Source: RGIG3077 sp964490175
Lineage (GTDB): Bacteria > Bacillota > Clostridia > Oscillospirales > Ruminococcaceae
Reading direction: 5' to 3'
Assembly: GCA_964490175.1 (NCBI GenBank)
Contig: CAZBAI010000008.1
Coordinates: 1-64,000, forward strand
Length of the DNA stretch: 64,000 nt
Below are positions 52,979-59,105 of this stretch, one piece after another. Position 1 is the stretch's first letter, and every line of letters begins with the position of its first letter. The notes under the pieces are model-generated. The model saw nothing but the letters and a program-made list of their open reading frames with translations. It did not search any database and was not told the origin of the DNA. The translations under genes were made by a program, and so were the position numbers.

Positions 52979-53015
52979 GTGCGGATACGTTATGCAAATT
53001 CAAACGCATCCGCAC
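52979..53015 (-). promoter_or_regulatory. asp23 leader hairpin
   Basis: GTGCGGATACGTT (52979-52991) pairs with AACGCATCCGCAC (53003-53015), one G-U or mismatch pair. It lies between the asp23 promoter and its start codon and has no following T run. It is a leader structure rather than a terminator, possibly for mRNA stability or control. Confidence 0.5.
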
Positions 53016-53028
53016 AATCCACATATAT

Positions 53029-53056
53029 ATTATACCACAAAATTTCAAAAGCTCAA
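53029..53056 (-). promoter_or_regulatory. asp23-nusB operon promoter
   Basis: On the minus strand TTGAGC (53051-53056), 16 bases and TATAAT (53029-53034), immediately after the spoIIIAH stop. Confidence 0.6.
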
Positions 53057-53646
53057 CTGTTAATTTCAAAAATTCTTATATTTTCCGCATCAATTTCAAT
53101 TTCGCTTAAAATAATGTCTTTAATTGCGGCTGCACCGGCTGCGTCAAGCCCATCGGTTTTGACAACAACCTTGGCTGTTTCGCCGTCAAGATAGACGATA
53201 CAATTTTCAAAACCCTGCGCCATAATCAGCGTTTCAATGGTATTTTCGCTTTCTATCAGCTGCGACATTGTAACCGCCTCAAGCGCCTGCGTTACCATTT
53301 CATCCTGCGTAATATCGCCGCCGCCCAAAATTGTTTGCAAGGTTTCGACCGCCTCATCTCTCGAATTGATTTTTTCAATGCGTGCCTGAGCAAAATAACC
53401 GTTTGCGTCATCTTGCGTTTGCTCAATGTTTGCCATTGTTTCGTCGCTTGCGTTTTCATCGCTCAAAGCATTGCTTGAAACAAACTCGGCGTCGCCGTAG
53501 CTTGGCTGTGACTGCGAAGCCTCTTTAAGCTCGTCGGACTGCGACATCACATAATTTGCATAAACCGCCGCTCCGAGCATTAGCGTAAGGCAAGCGAATA
53601 TCACCTGCTTTTTTCCGATAATCAATGATGGTTTTTTGAATTTCAT
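53053..53646 (-). CDS. spoIIIAH: Stage III sporulation protein AH
   Basis: This 197-residue protein has an N-terminal membrane helix (about 15-32) and an external ring-forming domain with a helical A-R-I-E-K-I-N-S-R-D-E segment and V-Y-L-D-G-E-T-A-K-V-V-V-K. SpoIIIAH binds SpoIIQ and forms the mother-cell side of the feeding-tube channel. It ends the spoIIIA operon, 86 bases after spoIIIAG. Confidence 0.93.
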   Translation of the reverse strand: MKFKKPSLIIGKKQVIFACLTLMLGAAVYANYVMSQSDELKEASQSQPSYGDAEFVSSNALSDENASDETMANIEQTQDDANGYFAQARIEKINSRDEAVETLQTILGGGDITQDEMVTQALEAVTMSQLIESENTIETLIMAQGFENCIVYLDGETAKVVVKTDGLDAAGAAAIKDIILSEIEIDAENIRIFEINS

Positions 53647-53688
53647 AAAAATTCACCGTTCCTCTCTTAAAAATAAAATGTTATTTTA

Positions 53689-53711
53689 AAATTGCTCTTT
53701 CAAAGCAATTT
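53689..53711 (-). terminator. Weak hairpin between spoIIIAG and spoIIIAH
   Basis: AAATTGC (53689-53695) pairs with GCAATTT (53705-53711). A short T-rich tract follows on the minus strand. It may tune spoIIIAH relative to upstream genes. Confidence 0.3.
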
Positions 53712-53732
53712 ACGGCAATAAAGTTAAAAGCT

Positions 53733-54293
53733 TTATGACAATTCGGATACGTAAATATCCGAAACGGGAATGCCCAGCGCCGCAGAAACCGCCATATAAA
53801 CCCGCTCGCGCACAACGGCGTTTTTCGCACCCTCGCAGGCAACAACGCACGAACCGATTTGCGGCGTTAAGATTTTAGTCATCAACGGCAAATCGCCGTT
53901 TTGCGCTTTGTAAGTAAAATATTCATATGAATATTCGTTTTCGGCAGAATCGGGCGATATGTTTTCCGAGCCGGATTCAAAAGTCGCATAAACATACTCC
54001 TCACTGCACGTCACATTTACCATTACGCTGACCTTTCCCACGCCGGATATCTGCGACAGCAGTGATTCAAGCTCTTTTTTCTTCTTTTGCGAATATTCAT
54101 CGACCGTATTTTGAATCGTCGAAATATTCTCATCATCTACGCTCAAATCGCTGTTCTGCGAATCGGATTTGCCCGAAAAAGATGAAAACGCAATCAAAAC
54201 AATTCCGCACAGACCCAGCGCAAAGGCAACATTCGTCATTTTTGCATTTGATATTTTTTTTAAGATTTTTTCAAAAAACTCAATCAATTTCAC
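53733..54293 (-). CDS. spoIIIAG: Stage III sporulation protein AG
   Basis: This 186-residue protein has one membrane helix (about 22-40) and an external domain with L-L-S-Q-I-S-G-V-G-K-V-S-V-M-V, P-L-M-T-K-I-L-T-P-Q-I-G-S-C-V-V-A-C-E-G-A. It forms the large ring of the SpoIIIA channel. It overlaps spoIIIAF by 14 bases. Confidence 0.93.
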   Translation of the reverse strand: MKLIEFFEKILKKISNAKMTNVAFALGLCGIVLIAFSSFSGKSDSQNSDLSVDDENISTIQNTVDEYSQKKKKELESLLSQISGVGKVSVMVNVTCSEEYVYATFESGSENISPDSAENEYSYEYFTYKAQNGDLPLMTKILTPQIGSCVVACEGAKNAVVRERVYMAVSAALGIPVSDIYVSELS

Positions 54294-54756
54294 TCACCTC
54301 GATTTCGGCATTATCTCCGAAAAGCTTTTTTAAAGCATATTGTGCCGTAAGCGGCGAATCCGATTTCAAGCTGATATTACTAATTGATATGCCGCCGGCA
54401 CTGTCGATATTAACATCAAAGCTCAAATCTTCATATTCGATTTCATAATCGGACAGAATCTGACAGGCACAGCGCTCGATATTTTCCTTTGCCTGCAATC
54501 TTACCGCCTCGTTTATCACCTCGTCGGCATTTATCTGCACATTTGCCGCAGAGTTTTCGGATTTTAGAAAATCGGCAAACGAAACTTTGCCCGAAACAAT
54601 CGGCTTGATAATTATAAGCACGGCAATGCTCACAAAAACCGTTCGGAAAAACTGCGCATATTTTTGCACAAAGCAAATTCCTCCGAAAGCGGAAAAAGCA
54701 AGCGAAAGCATACAAATCGCCGCCGTCATACTTTTAAACGTCTGCAACGAAATCAC
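54280..54756 (-). CDS. spoIIIAF: Stage III sporulation protein AF
   Basis: This 158-residue protein has two N-terminal membrane helices and an external ring-building-motif domain (about 85-158) with I-L-S-D-Y-E-I-E-Y and I-S-N-I-S-L. It is part of the channel complex. It overlaps spoIIIAE by 4 bases and spoIIIAG by 14. Confidence 0.9.
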   Translation of the reverse strand: MISLQTFKSMTAAICMLSLAFSAFGGICFVQKYAQFFRTVFVSIAVLIIIKPIVSGKVSFADFLKSENSAANVQINADEVINEAVRLQAKENIERCACQILSDYEIEYEDLSFDVNIDSAGGISISNISLKSDSPLTAQYALKKLFGDNAEIEVSEID

Positions 54757-55883
54757 CCTCCCTTAACAACCGTCATAATCATTGCGGTGCAAATCAGCGC
54801 CATTAAAACAAAGCATATCAAAACGGCAAGTGCAATTGAAAGCACATTGGCAACGCCGTAAAACAGCTTTTTAAGCTCGTCTATACCGAAAATCTCGGCG
54901 ACAAATCCCGCCGATTTCACCGAGGCATAGGTTGCAAAGCAAAAAGCCAATACAGGCAATGAAATCAAAGCAACGCACAGCACGCCGAAAACTCCTGTTG
55001 AGGCACGTATCACGCCGATTCCGGCAACTACGCTCGAATAAGCCTCGCCGACAGCCGAGCCGACTATCGGTATTGATGACGAAACTATGTATTTCGATGT
55101 GCGCATCGAAAGGCTGTCGGCAGAGGAAGCAAGAAGCGTTTGCATTGAAAGAAGCCCTATAAAAATCACCGTAATCAGCAGCAACGCACCTGTTATCAGA
55201 CTTTTTGCGCCGCTTATCACTGCGCCGAGATTGAGAACGGGCGCTGCCGCATTAACAATCGAAAGCGCAAGCATACATGATAGCGCCGGCATTAAAATGT
55301 GCTGTGATATCAATGCGGCGGTACTGCAAAACGAAAGCATTGCGGATGAATATACAGCCGAAACGCCGGCAGACCCCGAAAACAGCGTAATTGCGGAAAA
55401 CACCGGAACAAATCCGCTGAAAAAACGTGCGCCCTCGCAAACAGCTTGACAGGTCATTTCAATGCACTGTTCAAAATAAGGGCAAAGAAGCGCCGCAGCG
55501 GCAATCACCGCAATACTGCGGCAGTTGAATGAATCCTCTTGAGTAAATCCCGAGAGCGCCGCCGTAATAAATATCACCCCGACCGATGCTGTGAAAAGCT
55601 TTAGCGGCAGCTGCGCTTTTTCGGCAAATATGCTCACTATTGCCTTAAAAACAGTCGATATGCCGATATTGCATACAGAATCGGCGTCTTCAAGCGAAAT
55701 ACCGTATTCGTCGAGATATTCACGCACATATTCCGTATCGATTTCATCGGCGCCGCTTGCTTTTAATATCTCTTGCGAAATGTCGTTTTCATCTGTAACG
55801 GCATACGCCTTAACACTATACAGCGGCAGTGATATCACAAAGAAAAACAGAATAAATATGAACAATCTTTCTTTATATCTCAT
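54753..55883 (-). CDS. spoIIIAE: Stage III sporulation protein AE
   Basis: This 376-residue protein has a signal-like N-terminus and about seven membrane helices, including S-S-S-I-P-I-V-G-S-A-V-G-E-A-Y-S-S-V, a family hallmark. It is the main polytopic subunit of the channel. It overlaps its neighbours at both ends by 4 bases. Confidence 0.94.
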   Translation of the reverse strand: MRYKERLFIFILFFFVISLPLYSVKAYAVTDENDISQEILKASGADEIDTEYVREYLDEYGISLEDADSVCNIGISTVFKAIVSIFAEKAQLPLKLFTASVGVIFITAALSGFTQEDSFNCRSIAVIAAAALLCPYFEQCIEMTCQAVCEGARFFSGFVPVFSAITLFSGSAGVSAVYSSAMLSFCSTAALISQHILMPALSCMLALSIVNAAAPVLNLGAVISGAKSLITGALLLITVIFIGLLSMQTLLASSADSLSMRTSKYIVSSSIPIVGSAVGEAYSSVVAGIGVIRASTGVFGVLCVALISLPVLAFCFATYASVKSAGFVAEIFGIDELKKLFYGVANVLSIALAVLICFVLMALICTAMIMTVVKGG

Positions 55884-56269
55884 GATGTCAGCTCCAATAC
55901 CGTATCGGCAATATCCGCAAGCAACGTAACGGACATTGCCGCAAGAGAGATTCTCGCCGCAATTTGAACAATCGAAGAAAGCGCCGTTTCATTTGCATCC
56001 TTACAAACATCGGCGCCGAGCTGTGCTATAAGAGTAATAGCCGCCGATTTAAAAAGAATGCTCGCATATTCCTCCGAAGCGCCGGAAAATCTGAGCATAT
56101 CTGATACAAACACACAAATCGGATTGATAAGACCCAAAATAAGATACAGACCCAACATACAGGCGCAAATCGTCAAAAGCGGCTTGTACTCACGAAGTGA
56201 AGTATCAAAAAACTTGCACATAACCGCACTGATAACGCATAACGCCGAAATTATCGCAAGCTCACTCAT
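55880..56269 (-). CDS. spoIIIAD: Stage III sporulation protein AD
   Basis: This 129-residue protein has four membrane helices and the L-I-A-Q-L-G-A-D-V-C-K-D-A-N-E motif of SpoIIIAC/AD proteins. It is translationally coupled to AC and AE by 4-base overlaps. Confidence 0.93.
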   Translation of the reverse strand: MSELAIISALCVISAVMCKFFDTSLREYKPLLTICACMLGLYLILGLINPICVFVSDMLRFSGASEEYASILFKSAAITLIAQLGADVCKDANETALSSIVQIAARISLAAMSVTLLADIADTVLELTS

Positions 56270-56460
56270 AGCCCAAACACCGACTTTACGGTTTCAAAAA
56301 GCTCGCTTATTTCCGTAATGATAATCATCAGCACAACAATCAATCCCGCCAGTGTTGTCATCATTGCCTGCTCTTCCCTTTCCGCACGTTTTAAAACAAG
56401 GTTAAGAACCGCAACTATTATGCCGATTCCGGCAACACGAAAAATCAAATCGACTTCCAT
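56266..56460 (-). CDS. spoIIIAC: Stage III sporulation protein AC
   Basis: This 64-residue protein has two membrane helices and the pattern F-R-V-A-G-I-G-I-I-V-A-V-L-N-L-V-L, as in SpoIIIAC. It forms part of the mother-cell membrane channel. Confidence 0.95.
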   Translation of the reverse strand: MEVDLIFRVAGIGIIVAVLNLVLKRAEREEQAMMTTLAGLIVVLMIIITEISELFETVKSVFGL

Positions 56461-56481
56461 ATTTTTTGCACCATCTCTTTC

Positions 56482-56976
56482 TCAAATCATCAAAACAGCC
56501 AACGCCGCACCGCACAAAATGCCCATGCTCATATAAAGCCGTGCTTTTTCGGGCGATTTTGCTCTTTCGTATTCAAGCATTGCGGAAATTTTTTCAATTG
56601 CAAGCGACAAAGCCGCACTCTGCCCTTCGATATCGGTAGCGCCAAGCGATGCGCCGAGCGGTAAAAGCGCCGATTTTTCCTCCTCGCAAAGCGATTTGTC
56701 ATTTTCAATCGAAGCAAGCCAAAGCTCATCAAACGCACTGCATTCATCAACGTTTAAATCCGATAAAAACGCAAGATCGGCAAATCTGCCATGTGTTTTC
56801 ATATCGCCGAATATCTGCAAAAGATTTTTTTGACAAAATTTTATTTCCGTATCAACTTGCGTCAGCATAAGCTCAATACTCGCAAGGCGCTTTGCTTTTG
56901 ACATAAGGCGTGATGCTGCGGTCATACCGCAAAGCACCGCAGAGAGAAATATCAGCATTATACCCGCAAACTTCAT
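56482..56976 (-). CDS. spoIIIAB: Stage III sporulation protein AB
   Basis: This protein of about 164 residues starts with one membrane helix (4-22), then R-L-A-S-I-E-L-M-L-T-Q-V-D-T-E-I and a helical body ending in a second membrane helix. That fits SpoIIIAB. AAAGG lies 7 bases before the ATG at 56976. The first 104 bases overlap the end of spoIIIAA in another frame. Confidence 0.9.
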   Translation of the reverse strand: MKFAGIMLIFLSAVLCGMTAASRLMSKAKRLASIELMLTQVDTEIKFCQKNLLQIFGDMKTHGRFADLAFLSDLNVDECSAFDELWLASIENDKSLCEEEKSALLPLGASLGATDIEGQSAALSLAIEKISAMLEYERAKSPEKARLYMSMGILCGAALAVLMI

Positions 56977-57883
56977 CGTCAAGCCTTTCCACATCGGCAA
57001 TTTTTCCGATGTTTTCGTCATTTCCGAGGCAAATTATATATGTAAAGGTATGTGCCTTTACAAGCATTTTTATACCGTTTCGCTCCATTGCCGATTCAAT
57101 CGATGGCGCATGGGCGCTTGCAATCACAAAAGCGCCGCATTTTGCCGCCTGTGCAAGCACTCTCGCATCCTCGGCAGAGCCGATTTCATCACATATCACC
57201 GCCTGCGGCGACATTGCACGCAAAGCATTCAAAATTCCGCTTTTCTTGTCATATCCGTCAAACACATCAGTCATAACGCCGATATCGTTATACATAGTTC
57301 CTCTGTAAGCGCCTGCGATTTCACTGCGCTCATCTATCAAAGCAACCCGATAGCGATTTCCGATTTGTCGTGTCAAATCACGCAAAACGGTTGTTTTTCC
57401 CGACATCGGGCTACCCACAATCAAAACGCTTTTCAATTTATTTTTCATAATAGTTTGGTAGATCTGGTCTGCACACCCAGGTCTTTCGCCGGCAATTCTG
57501 AAATTTAAAGACGAAACCGATTTCGGCACCGACATTTTTCCGTTTGCATCAAGCACCGCCGTGCCCGCAATGCCTACACGGTGACCGCCTTTTACCGTTA
57601 CAAAACATTGCGAAAGCTCACGCTGATAGCTGTAAACCGAATGCTCGCACACATTTTTCAAAACATATTCAACATCGCAGTTTTCAACTTTAATGCCGCC
57701 AAGCGAATTATCGGTAAATCCGCCGTTTGCGACGAGAAACCTGTTTTTTCCGTCAACCGTAACGCAAACAGGTCTGTTACTGCGCAACCGAATTTCCTGA
57801 ATTTGGCGCATATTCATAAACGGCGTCATTATTAAAGCTTGTCTGATTTTTTCGCCGAAAAACGCACTGATTTCATTGCCCAT
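56873..57883 (-). CDS. spoIIIAA: Stage III sporulation protein AA (secretion-type ATPase)
   Basis: This protein of about 336 residues has an R-L-R-S-N-R-P-V segment, Walker A G-S-P-M-S-G-K-T-T, D-E-R-S-E-I-A and V-I-C-D-E-I-G. It is the AAA/GspE-like ATPase that powers the SpoIIIA channel. The start is ATG 57883 or GTG 57889. It is the first gene of the operon, about 40 bases after a sigma-E-like promoter. Confidence 0.93.
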   Translation of the reverse strand: MGNEISAFFGEKIRQALIMTPFMNMRQIQEIRLRSNRPVCVTVDGKNRFLVANGGFTDNSLGGIKVENCDVEYVLKNVCEHSVYSYQRELSQCFVTVKGGHRVGIAGTAVLDANGKMSVPKSVSSLNFRIAGERPGCADQIYQTIMKNKLKSVLIVGSPMSGKTTVLRDLTRQIGNRYRVALIDERSEIAGAYRGTMYNDIGVMTDVFDGYDKKSGILNALRAMSPQAVICDEIGSAEDARVLAQAAKCGAFVIASAHAPSIESAMERNGIKMLVKAHTFTYIICLGNDENIGKIADVERLDDEVCGYNADISLCGALRYDRSITPYVKSKAPCEY

Positions 57884-57922
57884 AAGCACCTAACCCTTTC
57901 GATAAAAATTTGCTTATGCTAA

Positions 57923-57951
57923 AAATTATGCGTCCCAATTTCAAAATAGAA
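57923..57951 (-). promoter_or_regulatory. Candidate sigma-E promoter of spoIIIA operon
   Basis: On the minus strand TTCTATT (57945-57951), 14 bases and CATAATTT (57923-57930). The sigma-E consensus is KMATATT, 13-15 bases, CATACAHT. The match is partial (5 of 7 and 6 of 8), but spacing, place and biology fit. Confidence 0.4.
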
Positions 57952-57981
57952 CAAGCCGTCACGATTTTTGATAACAAAAAA

Positions 57982-58005
57982 CACGCAAAAAAAAGCTTTT
58001 GCGTG
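57982..58005 (-). terminator. Downstream terminator hairpin of the anchored protein gene
   Basis: CACGCAAAA (57982-57990) pairs with TTTTGCGTG (57997-58005). On the minus strand TTTTTTG follows. It backs up the stronger hairpin at 58076-58101 and isolates spoIIIAA. Confidence 0.55.
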
Positions 58006-58075
58006 CTGAAATACTGATATTTTTTTGCCGTATTTTGATTTTTTCGGCTTAAAGTTTAATCTAAAAAAACAAAAA

Positions 58076-58101
58076 AGGAGAAAGGCACAAAGCCCTCTCC
58101 T
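58076..58101 (-). terminator. Terminator of the anchored surface protein gene
   Basis: AGGAGAAAGGC (58076-58086) pairs with GCCCTCTCCT (58092-58101). On the minus strand a TTTTTTGTTTTTTT tract follows. It lies about 90 bases past the stop codon. Confidence 0.8.
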
Positions 58102-58121
58102 CTTTTCGTGACATTAAATTT

Positions 58122-58156
58122 ATGCGCCCCATAATGCGCCCATTGCGCCCATTATG
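58122..58156. repeat. Short tandem repeat of TGCGCCCAT units
   Basis: About three imperfect copies of (A)TGCGCC(C)CAT(TA) lie side by side between the surface protein stop and its terminator. Nothing else was recognised in the 57884-58188 gap besides the hairpins and the sigma-E candidate. Confidence 0.5.
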
Positions 58157-58188
58157 CGATACCGCCTGTTATCGTACTAAAAAAGCAA

Positions 58189-58770
58189 TTACTTAACAAG
58201 CTTTTTCTTCTTTGCAACAACAGCGCAAGCACCCATCGTTGCGGCAAGAGCTGCCGAAACACCGATAACGCCGGCTGTAGAGCCTGTCTGCTTAACGGCG
58301 TGAGTGATTTCAACGATTGTAGAGCCGTTTGCATCGGTAACAACAGCCTTCTTTGAAACGGGATAATATGCGAATGTAAGGTCGATATCATCACACATCT
58401 GGCTTGCATAGCCGAGAAGCTGTTCTTTATCTTCCATGGGAAGCGAGGTAAGGTCGATAGCGTCAACCTCTGTGCCTGTTACGGCAAGGGTGGCGATTGA
58501 AGTAATGTTCTTGGATTCGCAGAAAGCGATTGTTTCTTCAATATCGTTATAAAGAGCGGTTGTGGAAGCTTCGTCAAGTTCAACGCTTGCGAAGTAGTTC
58601 ATCGTACCGGTGTAATAAGCCTCGGCAAGGGGTGTGCCGTTGATGTCGGCAGTTTTAATAAGGTCGAGAACATCGTCCTCGGTGTATGCAAAAGCGCCGA
58701 TAGCGCCTGCGGAAAGTGAGCAAACGGCAACAGCCGAAGCAAGCACTGCGGTAATCTTTTTGAATTTCAT
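58189..58770 (-). CDS. Secreted protein with C-terminal anchor (sortase-like signal)
   Basis: The product (about 193 residues) has a classical signal peptide (K-K, hydrophobic core, A-F-A cleavage region), an external domain of about 120 residues with no family I recognise, and an end made of K-Q-T-G, a hydrophobic helix and K-K-K-K. This resembles an LPxTG-type sorting signal with a degenerate motif. The helix could equally be a plain membrane anchor. The ATG at 58770 follows GGAGGG. A strong promoter is upstream. Confidence 0.65.
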   Translation of the reverse strand: MKFKKITAVLASAVAVCSLSAGAIGAFAYTEDDVLDLIKTADINGTPLAEAYYTGTMNYFASVELDEASTTALYNDIEETIAFCESKNITSIATLAVTGTEVDAIDLTSLPMEDKEQLLGYASQMCDDIDLTFAYYPVSKKAVVTDANGSTIVEITHAVKQTGSTAGVIGVSAALAATMGACAVVAKKKKLVK

Positions 58771-58827
58771 GGAAAATTCCCTCCAAACAATTTTCTGATA
58801 AACAATATCCCAGTATCTACTAATAAC

Positions 58828-58855
58828 ATTATACACACCGCATTCATTTTGTCAA
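58828..58855 (-). promoter_or_regulatory. Promoter of the anchored surface protein gene
   Basis: On the minus strand TTGACA (58850-58855), 16 bases and TATAAT (58828-58833). The rest of the 58771-59105 gap holds only A/T-rich sequence and the activase promoter. Confidence 0.75.
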
Positions 58856-59021
58856 GCGCTTTTTTGATTTTTATACATTTTCACCAAAAGCAAACCTGCT
58901 CTTTATTTCAAATTTCAAAAAAACATATATTGCTCATTTGCTTTAAAAAGCAAACTTCGTTATCTGCGATACGGATTTTTCCCCAATTCATTATAAATAT
59001 ACAAAAAAGTTAAAATAACTC

Positions 59022-59050
59022 TTTTCATTTGCAAAAAAATATGCTATAAT
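59022..59050 (+). promoter_or_regulatory. Promoter of the acyl-CoA dehydratase activase operon
   Basis: TTTTCA (59022-59027), 17 bases and TATAAT (59045-59050), about 55 bases before the start codon. Confidence 0.6.
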
Positions 59051-59105
59051 ATTAGCGTATGCTCAAAGCAAATCAACACAATATTCAGAGAGATATAGGT
59101 GAACA

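Noticed and set aside
52979..53015. Terminator of the spoIIIA operon
   Set aside because: The hairpin lies downstream of the predicted asp23 promoter and lacks a T run on the minus strand, so a leader structure fits better.
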